From the NCBI GenBank assembly GCA_015233685.1, contig JADFXF010000015.1, positions 1 through 37,714 of the forward strand: a stretch of 37,714 nucleotides of DNA, given 5' to 3'. Source of the DNA: Nitrospirota bacterium. GTDB taxonomy: Bacteria > Nitrospirota > Thermodesulfovibrionia > Thermodesulfovibrionales > Magnetobacteriaceae. Shown here piece after piece: positions 18,080 to 25,182 of this stretch (position 1 is the first letter of the stretch; each line of letters opens with the position of its first letter). A model generated the notes under the pieces. That model was not told the origin of the DNA, ran no database searches, and saw only the letters and a list, made by a program, of their open reading frames with translations. Both the position numbers and the translations under genes were made by a program.

Positions 18080-18107
18080 AAAGGGATAAGCTATTATCCC
18101 TTTTTTT
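18080..18107 (+). terminator. Rho-independent terminator of rpsO-pnp
   Basis: A ten-base stem (AAAGGGATAA paired with TTATCCCTTT) closes a four-base loop and runs into seven T residues at 18101-18107. This is a textbook intrinsic terminator 70 bases after the pnp stop. Confidence 0.93.
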
Positions 18108-18148
18108 GTTAAGTAGAATTCGCAGGTCAGGGTTAAGAGGGACGGCTA

Positions 18149-19402
18149 TTGAAAAAAGGCTTTTTAGATAACGGCATTCCGGTGGTAATGGAGCGGATGA
18201 CAGGTGTGCGCTCTGTATCAATGGGCATATGGGTCAAGGTTGGTGCGAGATATGAGCGGTTGGAGAAAAACGGGATATCCCATTTTGTCGAGCATATGCT
18301 TTTTAAGGGCACGAAAAATCGTACTCAAAAGGACATTGCCATAGAGATAGACTCAATGGGCGGCGATATTAACGCCTTCACATCCAGAGAAAACACCACT
18401 TTTTATGTAAAACTCCTGAAGGATTTCACCTCACAGGGCATAGACATACTCTCTGATATATATCTTAATTCGCTGCTCATGGAAGAGGATATAAAAAAGG
18501 AACAGGAGATCATCGGCGAAGAGATAAAGATGGTTGAAGACACCCCGGACGAGTACATTCACGACCTGTTTTACGAAGACATATGGGGAAAAGACGGACT
18601 CGGTATGAACATACTGGGAACTCAGGACTCGGTAAACCTCCTGACGCGGGGCGACCTCGTAAGACATATGGACAACCACTACGGGACGAACGATATTGTT
18701 ATCTCCGCCGCCGGGAATGTTGACTACGAGGCGATATTGAAGTCATTTAACGAAAAATTGGGATTTCAGAAAACTTCGTCCAAAGAAACGGTAATAATCA
18801 AAGAGGAACCGCCCACACAGTTTAAAGGCAGTGTCAGGGTACATAAAAAAGACCTCTCCGAGGTGCATTTGTGTATAGGGGTAAGGGGTGTGAAGCAGGA
18901 CAGTATGCTGCGCTATCCATTTTTATTGCTAAATACAATAGTCGGCTCCGGTGTAAGCTCGCGGCTCTTTCAGGAGATCAGGGAAAACCGTGGCCTTGCC
19001 TATACAATATACTCATTCTTGTCGTCATACCACGACACAGGTGTGTTTGGAGTGTTTGCGGCAACTGGGAAAAAGAAATACGTGGAAGTCATAGAAACGA
19101 TTTTAAACGAAATCAAATCCCTGAAAGACACATTGACAGAGAAGGAACTCCAAAGGGCGAAGAGCCAGTTAAAGGGCAACATACTGCTGAATATGGAATC
19201 CTCCTCCGGAAGGATGCAAAACATAGCCAGACAGGAGATATACTACGGGAGACACTACCCGCCCCAGGCAATCATCAGGGGCATAGACAAGGTAAAATTA
19301 GCCCATATCCATGACATCATAGACGGTTTCTTACACCCCGCACAAAAGGTGATAACCGTGCTCGGGCCAGCCTCCCTGAGCGCCCTGAAAGGGATTTGTT
19401 AG
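18149..19402 (+). CDS. M16 family zinc metallopeptidase (processing-peptidase type)
   Basis: 417 residues, close to other bacterial single-chain M16B peptidases. The inverted zinc motif HFVEH is at residues 45-49 (His45, Glu48, His49). The third ligand is probably a glutamate near 124 in EIIGEEIKM, so the active site looks intact. The C-terminal M16 domain has RENRGLAYTIYSF. The start is TTG 18149 with GAGG eight bases upstream. It often follows pnp in bacterial genomes, as here after the terminator. The last 182 bases of the gene and its flank are duplicated at 19933-20114 beyond a toxin-antitoxin-like module. The present C-terminus may therefore have been supplied by that insertion. Confidence 0.93.
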   Translation: MKKGFLDNGIPVVMERMTGVRSVSMGIWVKVGARYERLEKNGISHFVEHMLFKGTKNRTQKDIAIEIDSMGGDINAFTSRENTTFYVKLLKDFTSQGIDILSDIYLNSLLMEEDIKKEQEIIGEEIKMVEDTPDEYIHDLFYEDIWGKDGLGMNILGTQDSVNLLTRGDLVRHMDNHYGTNDIVISAAGNVDYEAILKSFNEKLGFQKTSSKETVIIKEEPPTQFKGSVRVHKKDLSEVHLCIGVRGVKQDSMLRYPFLLLNTIVGSGVSSRLFQEIRENRGLAYTIYSFLSSYHDTGVFGVFAATGKKKYVEVIETILNEIKSLKDTLTEKELQRAKSQLKGNILLNMESSSGRMQNIARQEIYYGRHYPPQAIIRGIDKVKLAHIHDIIDGFLHPAQKVITVLGPASLSALKGIC

Positions 19403-19406
19403 GATT
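19225..19406 (+). repeat. Left 182-bp direct repeat (3' end of the M16 gene)
   Basis: Matches 19933-20114 over 182 bases without a gap, with 8 mismatches by eye. It starts inside the M16 gene at AGCCAG and ends six bases after its stop, at AGGATT. Six mismatches are synonymous in the M16 frame; the other two give Ile/Val and Thr/Ala. Confidence 0.95.
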
Positions 19407-19439
19407 GCATCAGGATTTGTTTATGGGAAAAAAATAACA

Positions 19440-19718
19440 GTGATTATTCGGTACTATATCGACGCAGAGTCTGGATTGCCACACATATACAAGCATGATG
19501 TTGATGAAAATGAGGTAACAGAAGTTTTAAGCAGACCTGGGGAGGATCGCCTTGGGCGTGAAGGCTCGCGAGTTGCTATCGGCCAGACTCAATCAGGGCG
19601 GTATCTTCGTGTTATATATGTTTCTGATCAGGCAGGTATTTTTGTAATTACGGCCTATGAATTAAAAGGCAAGCCTTTGTTGGCTTACAGACGACGCAGC
19701 AGGAGGAGAAGAAATTGA
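19440..19718 (+). CDS. Putative toxin, DUF4258/BrnT-like, of an inserted toxin-antitoxin module
   Basis: 92 residues from a GTG start. The pattern YYIDAESGLPHIYKHDVDEN, then GREGSRVAIGQTQSGRYLRV, a C-terminal strand FVITAYELKGK and a basic end (YRRRSRRRRN) resembles small RelE/BrnT-fold proteins labelled DUF4258, several of which are toxin partners. RNase activity is inferred from the family only. Its stop overlaps the next start by four bases (TTGA). The module sits exactly between two copies of the 3' end of the M16 gene, on the same strand. The ribosome binding site is poor. Confidence 0.65.
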   Translation: MIIRYYIDAESGLPHIYKHDVDENEVTEVLSRPGEDRLGREGSRVAIGQTQSGRYLRVIYVSDQAGIFVITAYELKGKPLLAYRRRSRRRRN

Positions 19719-19921
19719 AACAACCCGGATTTCCACCAGGCTGGGATGAAAAAAGAGTCCATGGTGTGCTTGCGCATTACGAACAACAGACTGAGGAAGA
19801 AGCCGTTGCCGAAGACGAAGCAGTCTTTGATAAACATGTTTTAACCGTAATGGAAGTTCCGAACGATCTGGTACCGGCCATTCGGGAACTGATCGCAAGA
19901 CATCACAGTAATGATAAGTAG
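19715..19921 (+). CDS. Putative antitoxin paired with the DUF4258-like toxin
   Basis: 68 residues starting at TTG, overlapping the toxin stop by four bases, so translation is coupled. The protein is acidic in the middle (EEEAVAEDEAVFDKH) and ends in a helix (VPAIRELIARHHSND), which is usual for small antitoxins. PPGWDEKRVHGVLAHYE at the N-terminus recalls small partners found beside such toxins. Toxin-first order is less common than antitoxin-first but is known. No DNA-binding motif is certain. Confidence 0.6.
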   Translation: MKQPGFPPGWDEKRVHGVLAHYEQQTEEEAVAEDEAVFDKHVLTVMEVPNDLVPAIRELIARHHSNDK

Positions 19922-19932
19922 TCAAGTTGCAA

Positions 19933-20114
19933 AGCCAGGCAGGAGATATACTACGGGAGACACTACCCGCCCCAGGCAATCATCAGGGGCATAGACAAGG
20001 TAAAATTAGCCCATGTCCATGACATCATAGACGGTTTCTTACACCCGGCGCAAAAAGTAATAGCCGTGCTCGGGCCAGCCTCTCTGAGCGCCCTGAAAGG
20101 GATTTGTTAGGATT
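19933..20114 (+). pseudogene. Detached 3' end of an M16 peptidase gene (right direct repeat)
   Basis: This copy encodes RQEIYYGRHYPPQ through the M16 stop at 20108-20110, with no start of its own. It is 174/182 identical to 19225-19406. The differences are mostly at third codon positions, so both copies seem to have evolved as coding sequence before they came together. Its right end runs into the stop codon of the convergent gene (20113-20115), which suggests this is the original downstream junction of the M16 gene. The left copy would then belong to the inserted unit. Confidence 0.85.
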
Positions 20115-20514
20115 ACCTCTGTCTGCCGTTGCCATGCCCGTGCCACAGGGGCATTTGAGAGTTTCCATCTCTGAATCGATAGGTTTTTGAATCCTCGGTA
20201 ATGGAATATGCGGCTATGTATAATACCCCTTTTTTGTTGTAAAATTTAGAACCTGTAATTTCCACTTTCATACCTACCCTTACGGCAAGCCCAATTTGTT
20301 TCAAATACCACCACGGGCCGGTTAGCACCTTATACGTCTTGTCCTGTGCAACCATAGTAAAAACATAAGGTCCCATCATCGCCTCATCTGCTTCTGTAAC
20401 AACTCCCGTAAGCGTTACCTCAGTGTTTACGTCATATCCGCCGTCGTCATCCGCCCACACATTTGAGACCAACACAAATAAAAACGTGACCGTTATCACT
20501 ATATATCCCGGCAT
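20113..20514 (-). CDS. Exported small protein with GPxWY motif, paralogue of the next gene
   Basis: 133 residues. The start is MPGYIVITV (20514), with GAGGGGAGA five bases upstream; a longer frame to 20541 is less likely. A signal peptide ends near VWADDDG. The mature part appears beta-rich: EVTLTGVVTEAD, then GPWWYLKQIG, GMKVEITGSKF, GVLYIAAYSI and RFRDGNSQMPLWHGHG. The order and motifs match the protein at 20594-21058, so the two are paralogues, probably with an OB-like fold in the periplasm. It is the third gene of the probable sigma-54 transcript that starts near 21401 and follows a long hairpin at 20537-20581. Binding of a metal or nucleic acid is possible, but no ligand set is evident. 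Confidence 0.75.
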   Translation of the reverse strand: MPGYIVITVTFLFVLVSNVWADDDGGYDVNTEVTLTGVVTEADEAMMGPYVFTMVAQDKTYKVLTGPWWYLKQIGLAVRVGMKVEITGSKFYNKKGVLYIAAYSITEDSKTYRFRDGNSQMPLWHGHGNGRQR

Positions 20515-20536
20515 CGTATATTCTCCCCTCAGTTCA

Positions 20537-20581
20537 GGCACGCTACGCGGCGTCTAAGATTATCTTGCCGCATAGCGTGCC
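20537..20581 (-). promoter_or_regulatory. Long intercistronic hairpin
   Basis: Arms 20537-20551 and 20567-20581 pair over 15 bases, with a single G-U on the minus-strand RNA and a 15-base loop. No U-tract follows. The hairpin ends 22 bases before the start of the last gene of the operon, so it may set the relative amounts of the two paralogous proteins by protecting or processing the message. Confidence 0.7.
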
Positions 20582-20593
20582 CTTAATAACCGG

Positions 20594-21058
20594 TTAACGA
20601 GCTTGTCTGCCCATTCCAGAGCCAGCCCAGTTTGGGATACCGTTTTCGTCTCTGAGCTTTAGTACATCATCACCCTTTTTGACCTCCGCCGCTATTATGG
20701 CAGGCTTGGAGTCGAAAGTTATCTTTGAGCCTCTTACCTCTACCGTGTCGCCCTTGTCGAACTTCATGTCCTGCCTCTCTATGTACCATGCCGGGCCAAG
20801 GTGCGCCGAGATTGTGCCGTCATCTGTCTTTAGGATGAGGTGGACACCGGCGGCCATTCCTCTCTTTGACTTAAATATCTTAACGACCTCTACCGTTGCA
20901 GTAATGGACGTCGTCGTCTTAGGGTCATACATCCTTTGATACGCGCCGTCGCATCCCCATCCACCGCTTCCCTTCCAACCCTGCCCCTGCTGGGCAGAGG
21001 CTGCCACCGCTGCTCCTAGTACCAGTACCACCGCAAGTATAGTCATTTTTCTTATCAT
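20594..21058 (-). CDS. Exported GPxWY protein, possible OB-like fold
   Basis: 154 residues from the ATG at 21058, chosen because AGGAGG lies eight bases upstream and a signal peptide begins there (MIRKMTILAVVLVLGAAVAA, cleaved near ASAQQ). The mature N-terminus is Gly/Trp-rich (GWKGSGGWGCDGAYQRM). Then come beta-strand-like segments: TTTSITATVEVVKI, HLILKTDDG, LGPAWYIERQD, GDTVEVRGSKI, PAIIAAEVKKGDD and LKLRDENGIPNW. Similar proteins are sometimes labelled DNA-binding in databases, but export to the periplasm makes that doubtful. It is the second gene of the DUF1104 operon and a paralogue of 20113-20514. Confidence 0.8.
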   Translation of the reverse strand: MIRKMTILAVVLVLGAAVAASAQQGQGWKGSGGWGCDGAYQRMYDPKTTTSITATVEVVKIFKSKRGMAAGVHLILKTDDGTISAHLGPAWYIERQDMKFDKGDTVEVRGSKITFDSKPAIIAAEVKKGDDVLKLRDENGIPNWAGSGMGRQAR

Positions 21059-21092
21059 AAGACTTGCCTCCTGATTGTCATATGTGTTTTTG

Positions 21093-21371
21093 TTAGTATG
21101 TCCTGTATGGGCAATTCGGGCCATATCCCATACCTCTGCCTCTGCCTGCAGATGCCGGTCTGCTTGCAAATTCCTGTTTCTGCTCCGGCGTCATCTGCTC
21201 AACCCTTTTGGTAAGTTCCGTGTGTAGTGCTGTCCTCTGTTGCACAGTGGCATTGTACATCGTGCCCCTCATGCCAAGCAGTTCATCTGTTGTGTATGTG
21301 GCAAAATCAGCCGCATACACAACACCTGCGGCAAGCATCAGGGTTAATATTGCCATGCTAACCTTCTTCAT
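21093..21371 (-). CDS. Exported DUF1104-like protein, first gene of the sigma-54 operon
   Basis: 92 residues. The start MKKVSMAILTLML (21371) has AGGAGG nine bases upstream; an ATG two codons earlier is too close to it. The signal peptide ends near VVYAADF. The mature part is a helical hairpin (YTTDELLGMRGTM; QRTALHTELTKRVEQMTPEQ) with a Gly/Arg tail, as in DUF1104 and reminiscent of the periplasmic ZraP/CpxP-type stress proteins. A sigma-54 promoter lies 42-55 bases upstream. Its neighbours (two exported proteins downstream; a kinase and sigma-54 activator upstream) suggest an envelope or metal stress response. That role is inference. Confidence 0.8.
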   Translation of the reverse strand: MKKVSMAILTLMLAAGVVYAADFATYTTDELLGMRGTMYNATVQQRTALHTELTKRVEQMTPEQKQEFASRPASAGRGRGMGYGPNCPYRTY

Positions 21372-21412
21372 ACACATCCACCTCCTGTTTGTTTATTCAT
21401 AGCATGGATGTT

Positions 21413-21426
21413 GCAATTACCGTGCC
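21413..21426 (-). promoter_or_regulatory. Sigma-54 (-24/-12) promoter of the DUF1104 operon
   Basis: On the minus strand the sequence is GGCACGGTAATTGC: GG (-24) and GC (-12) lie exactly ten bases apart, inside a near-consensus GGCACG-N4-TTGCA. Transcription would begin near 21401, about 30 bases before the DUF1104 start. It lies directly downstream of the gene for a sigma-54 activator. Confidence 0.85.
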
Positions 21427-21487
21427 TAAAATAAATTACTTAGATAACAACGACTTATAATGTGAAAAAGTCAATGTAATGCAGATT

Positions 21488-21505
21488 TTGCGTGAACGCG
21501 CGCAA
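21488..21505. promoter_or_regulatory. Candidate activator binding site (UAS)
   Basis: TTGCG-N8-CGCAA is an 18-base inverted repeat about 90-105 bases upstream of the predicted sigma-54 start, the usual distance for an enhancer-binding protein. It lies between the activator gene and the promoter. Only one clear copy was seen. Confidence 0.45.
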
Positions 21506-21523
21506 AGTTTGCACCTGATAGGG

Positions 21524-22858
21524 CTATATCAGGCCGTACTCCTTTATCTTGTACTGGAGGTTTCTCAGGGATATTCCCAGCACTGCGGCGGCATCTTTTC
21601 TACTGCCGCCCGTGCGATTGAGCGCGGTTTCTATAGCGCGGCGTTCGATTTCACTCAGGTTTAATGTATCTTTGGCATCAGGCTGCCCATGAATGGCCTT
21701 TGACGGGGCGATGATGCCATCTTTTGATATTATTATCAGGCGTTCAAGTACGTTTTGAAGCTCTCTCATGTTGCCAGGCCAATCGTACGACATCAGCGTC
21801 TCGATTGCCGCCTCTGATATGCCTAAGACATTTTTCCCTATTCTTTTCGATATAGAAGCGGTCAGATAGCGGCACAATTGTGCGAAATGAGATTTTCTTG
21901 TCCTCAGAGGCGGGATATTTATCGGGAATACGTTTAATCGAAAGTAGAGGTCATTCCTAAACTTTCCATCGGCGGCCTCTTTTTGCAGGTCCCTGTTTGA
22001 AGCGCATATAACGCGAGCGTCTACTTTTTGTGTAACCGTGCTACCGAGCCTTTCTACCACACCCCCTTCAAGAACCTTCAGGAACTTCGCCTGAAGGGCA
22101 TGAGACATCTCTGAGACCTCATCAAGAAAAATGCTGCCACCTGAGGCCAGCTCAAACTTCCCCTTCTTTGCCGCAACAGCTCCGGTAAACGCACCTTTTT
22201 CATAGCCGAATATTTCGCTCTCCATAAGGTTCTCCGGTATGGCAGCGCAGTTTAGCTCAATAAACGGACCGCCTCGTTTGCTCAGGGCATGGACTACCCG
22301 TGCTATCAGAGTCTTGCCGGTGCCGGTTTCACCGGTTAGAAGCACCGTCGAGTTTGTCCCCGACACGGCCATCACTTCTTCTAAAATATTCTCTATCCCC
22401 GCGAAAATTATCTCCAGAGGAGGAAGCCCTCTGAGTTGTTCACCTTTTAGGGCCTCATTCTCTATAAGCAGGCGTCTCCTGTCATATGCCTTTGCCGCGG
22501 CAAACCTAAGCACATCGGGGTCGTGCAGGGGTTTTGAGATAAAATCCATCGCCCCAAGCCTCATCGCCTTTACCGCCGTATCCACAGTACCGTACGCCGT
22601 CAGCACAATGAAATCCGTCTCATGCGATAACAACTCCCTGCGTCTGAACTCCTCAATGAACGCTATCCCATCCATCTGAGGCATTTTAAGGTCTAATAAA
22701 ATAAGATGGGGCATGTAGTGTTCACATACAGACAGGGCGTCTCTGCCGTTTGACGCGGTTTTAATCGTATATCCATCGCCCTCAAGTATCCTCATAAGGA
22801 GCAGCCGGATGGAGTCCTCGTCATCTACTATCAAAACTCTGTAATTATTCCTGCTCAT
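21524..22858 (-). CDS. Sigma-54-dependent response regulator (NtrC family)
   Basis: 444 residues from the ATG at 22858, with GGAGAGAG five bases upstream; it starts two bases after the kinase stop. The receiver domain (residues 1-120) has the phosphoacceptor Asp in LILLDLKMPQMDG. The AAA+ domain has Walker A GETGTGKTLIARV, the sigma-54 loop GAFTGA and Walker B SIFLDEVSEM. The C-terminal Fis-type helix-turn-helix is RKDAAAVLGISLRNLQYKIK. All three domains look intact, so it should act as a phosphorylation-controlled activator of sigma-54 promoters. The nearest one is at 21413-21426, just downstream of this gene. Confidence 0.95.
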   Translation of the reverse strand: MSRNNYRVLIVDDEDSIRLLLMRILEGDGYTIKTASNGRDALSVCEHYMPHLILLDLKMPQMDGIAFIEEFRRRELLSHETDFIVLTAYGTVDTAVKAMRLGAMDFISKPLHDPDVLRFAAAKAYDRRRLLIENEALKGEQLRGLPPLEIIFAGIENILEEVMAVSGTNSTVLLTGETGTGKTLIARVVHALSKRGGPFIELNCAAIPENLMESEIFGYEKGAFTGAVAAKKGKFELASGGSIFLDEVSEMSHALQAKFLKVLEGGVVERLGSTVTQKVDARVICASNRDLQKEAADGKFRNDLYFRLNVFPINIPPLRTRKSHFAQLCRYLTASISKRIGKNVLGISEAAIETLMSYDWPGNMRELQNVLERLIIISKDGIIAPSKAIHGQPDAKDTLNLSEIERRAIETALNRTGGSRKDAAAVLGISLRNLQYKIKEYGLI

Positions 22859-22859
22859 G

Positions 22860-24125
22860 TTAACTCTCTCCAACTGGCAGCGTTATAGTAACCCAAGTCC
22901 CCTGTTCAATCCGGCTTTCTATTGAGATTACCCCGCCCAGGGCAGAAACCAGATTAGCGGCTATCGGCAGTCCAAGTCCCGTACCCCTTACCTTCGTCGT
23001 AAAGAATGGTTTCCATGCTTTTTGTAAAATTGAGGCGTCCATTCCCTTACCTCTGTCCGTTATCGTAATGGTAATCACTTTTTTCCCTTCCTCTGCGGTT
23101 ATACATATTGCACCAGTTTCAGAATCTGCCGCGTTGGATATTATATTTATCAGAATTTGCTTTAATTTTTCCCCGTCTGTGTTTATTATATCGGTTGCGA
23201 GGGAAATATTTTTTTCGATTGCAATCCCATCAAAATGGGCACAAAGGGCAACTACCCCGATGGCCTCATCTATTAGATCCCGGAGAGATTGGGGCTGGAT
23301 TTTAAGTTCGGGTGGCCCTGCGTAAACGAGCAGGTCGCTTGTCAGACGCTCAAGGCGTCTCGATTCGTTTACAATGACTCCGAGGCCCTCGGCTGTTTTA
23401 TCGTTTTCCTTATGCCCTTCTCGTATAAACTGGGCAAATCCCTTTATCGCGCTTAGTGGTGTTCTGATTTCATGGGCAAGGACGGCGGCCATCTCACCTA
23501 AGGCGGCAAAGCGCTCCTTCTCACGTGCCTTCATTTGCAGCTCATCCATCTTGTTCAGATAATATAAAATTGCAAAGGCCAGACACCACATCGCTGTGTT
23601 GATTATAAGAAGCACTGTTGTATGAAGACGCGCGCTTCTAACCGCCTCCATCGCCGGATATGTGTGAAGCGCTATGGAAAGCGCCATAGGCGCCATGGTA
23701 TGAATGTGTACTGGTATGTTCATCACATAAACCAGTTCTCCTGTCTTTAGGGTTACATAGGCAGAGCAGGGTGTTCCGCTTGAGATAATGCCCTCAATAA
23801 ATGGCTCTTTGTCGGTTTGTCCTATCAGCCTTGGGTTTGAGTGCAAGACAATTTTCCCGTCACCGCCAAAGAGGGCAACATAGGCGATGGTTTCCCACGG
23901 CTGATTTCTCATAATTTCGGCAATAAATCCCTCGTCTATACCCGTGCGGTTGAGGGCCTGGTCAAGGGTAATTCCAATAAAATAGGCCATTGATTTGAGA
24001 GTTTCCTCAGACGAGCGTTTTGCTATCTCATACGTAGAGACAGCGCTGAAACCCGATAGGGCAGTAAAGGCAGCCAATATCGCAATAACTGCAAACCTTC
24101 GATTTAATGGTACGTGAAATCTCAT
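22860..24125 (-). CDS. Membrane sensor histidine kinase, partner of the sigma-54 regulator
   Basis: 421 residues. Two membrane helices (about 10-32 and 168-190) enclose a periplasmic sensor part of about 135 residues (VALFGGDGKIVLHSNPRLIG), like the Cache/PAS-type domains of ZraS and HydH. The kinase core has AHEIRTPLSAIKG with the phosphoacceptor His near 215, an N box LINIISNAADS, a G1 box DRGKGMD and G2 GTGLGLPIA. No separate HAMP domain is obvious. Its stop is two bases before the regulator start. A promoter lies at 24148-24177. The stimulus is unknown; metals or envelope damage would fit by analogy. Confidence 0.93.
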   Translation of the reverse strand: MRFHVPLNRRFAVIAILAAFTALSGFSAVSTYEIAKRSSEETLKSMAYFIGITLDQALNRTGIDEGFIAEIMRNQPWETIAYVALFGGDGKIVLHSNPRLIGQTDKEPFIEGIISSGTPCSAYVTLKTGELVYVMNIPVHIHTMAPMALSIALHTYPAMEAVRSARLHTTVLLIINTAMWCLAFAILYYLNKMDELQMKAREKERFAALGEMAAVLAHEIRTPLSAIKGFAQFIREGHKENDKTAEGLGVIVNESRRLERLTSDLLVYAGPPELKIQPQSLRDLIDEAIGVVALCAHFDGIAIEKNISLATDIINTDGEKLKQILINIISNAADSETGAICITAEEGKKVITITITDRGKGMDASILQKAWKPFFTTKVRGTGLGLPIAANLVSALGGVISIESRIEQGTWVTITLPVGES

Positions 24126-24147
24126 CGTCGTTATAGATTATTTTACT

Positions 24148-24177
24148 ATAATAGCTTCAGGATATGTGCAACAGCAA
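24148..24177 (-). promoter_or_regulatory. Promoter of the sensor kinase/regulator pair
   Basis: On the minus strand TTGCTG (24177-24172) and TATTAT (24153-24148) are 18 bases apart, about 20 bases before the kinase start. This leaves a short leader without a strong Shine-Dalgarno, which fits low-level expression of a regulatory pair. Confidence 0.5.
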
Positions 24178-24232
24178 GCGTGGCGTAGCATATACAGGCG
24201 TAAATGGCTGATGTTTTTGCTGTTTGATGTGG

Positions 24233-24667
24233 TCATTTAAAAAAGAGGGGCGCGGTATGGTTGATAAACTCATGCGGGGTGACAATACGTGTTTTTTTAA
24301 ACTTGCCGGACGGGAAATGCCTGATATTACCGGAAATAAAGTAATCAGCCCGGGACTCTAAGGCACACTCTAAAAATTTATTATCGGAGGGGTCGTCTTT
24401 AATAACCTCAACTGGCTTGCCAGGCTTAACCCAAAGCGCCTCCCTGCGAAACGAGCTAAAAAGGGCTTTAATATCCTGGCCGTGTTTGTTTCGCAATAGT
24501 TTAAACTTATCTCTTTCCAATACCCCTTCATATTCCGCCATAATCTCTAAGGTCAAACATAACAACAACCGGCGTTTTTGTATCTGCGTTATAATTAAAT
24601 CCGGCAAGCTGGGCCTTTTAAGAAAAGCCGACACTAATACATTGGTGTCTATCACTACCTTTAGCAT
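24233..24667 (-). CDS. PIN-domain toxin of a type II toxin-antitoxin system
   Basis: 144 residues beginning MLKVVIDTNVLVSAFLK, the first acidic motif of PIN RNases. Further acidic residues are in MAEYEGVLER, DDPSDNKFLECA and the final SRADYFISGN. This matches the COG1569 group of predicted toxins. PIN toxins cut RNA using Mg2+; the target is not readable here. It starts five bases after the antitoxin gene, as expected for an antitoxin-first operon. Confidence 0.88.
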   Translation of the reverse strand: MLKVVIDTNVLVSAFLKRPSLPDLIITQIQKRRLLLCLTLEIMAEYEGVLERDKFKLLRNKHGQDIKALFSSFRREALWVKPGKPVEVIKDDPSDNKFLECALESRADYFISGNIRHFPSGKFKKTRIVTPHEFINHTAPLFFK

Positions 24668-24672
24668 AAATA

Positions 24673-24966
24673 TTATATTTTTTTGTCCTCTTTCCGGTAA
24701 GAGAGTATTTCGGCGTTAATTTCCTCATCAGTTATCTGATCCAAACCCAGCTCTTTAGCCCCTGCCTGAATTGTAACCAGGAGTTCATCTTCTCCTGCCA
24801 AATTTCTGAGGTAGTCTTCCACGCTTAAGGTTATCATTTTGGGCTTACCCCTGCGGCTTACCAGATAACGGATATTTTTCTTTTCCGTCTCTTCCATGAT
24901 CTCTCCTAAATGTGTCCGAAAAGAAAGGGCATCTATTATTTTAGTTATATGTTTTTTAGGTTCCAC
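24673..24966 (-). CDS. Phd/YefM-like antitoxin
   Basis: 97 residues from GTG 24966, with GAGGAGA six bases upstream. The N-terminus (IIDALSFRTHLGEIMEE, then IRYLVSRRGKPKMITLSVED) is the Phd/YefM DNA-binding fold. The acidic C-terminal helix (DQITDEEINAEILSYRKE) would cover the PIN toxin that follows. It probably represses its own promoter, where an A+T-rich palindrome lies at 24986-25003. Confidence 0.85.
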   Translation of the reverse strand: MEPKKHITKIIDALSFRTHLGEIMEETEKKNIRYLVSRRGKPKMITLSVEDYLRNLAGEDELLVTIQAGAKELGLDQITDEEINAEILSYRKEDKKI

Positions 24967-24985
24967 TGCAAGTCTCCTCTCAACT

Positions 24986-25043
24986 CATTAATTAAGTAAT
25001 TAGTCTATACCCTTATCCTAACATCCCCAAAACAGGAAGTCAA
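24986..25043 (-). promoter_or_regulatory. Toxin-antitoxin promoter and probable operator
   Basis: On the minus strand TTGACT (25043-25038) and TAGGAT (25020-25015) are 17 bases apart. Downstream, two TAATTA palindromes (24989-24994 and 24997-25002) form an A+T-rich symmetric site between the promoter and the GTG start. This is a likely binding site for the antitoxin. Confidence 0.5.
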
Positions 25044-25182
25044 GGGTTTCACATTTCCAGACGCTTCAGGTGGGTCGCCAGAATGCTCCCTCTCACACAT
25101 ATTTTTATAAATTAACTGCTAAACGTAATAATAATATGTTATAATCGGATTGAGCGTGTTTTGCGCGGTTGAGGATTTGGGA

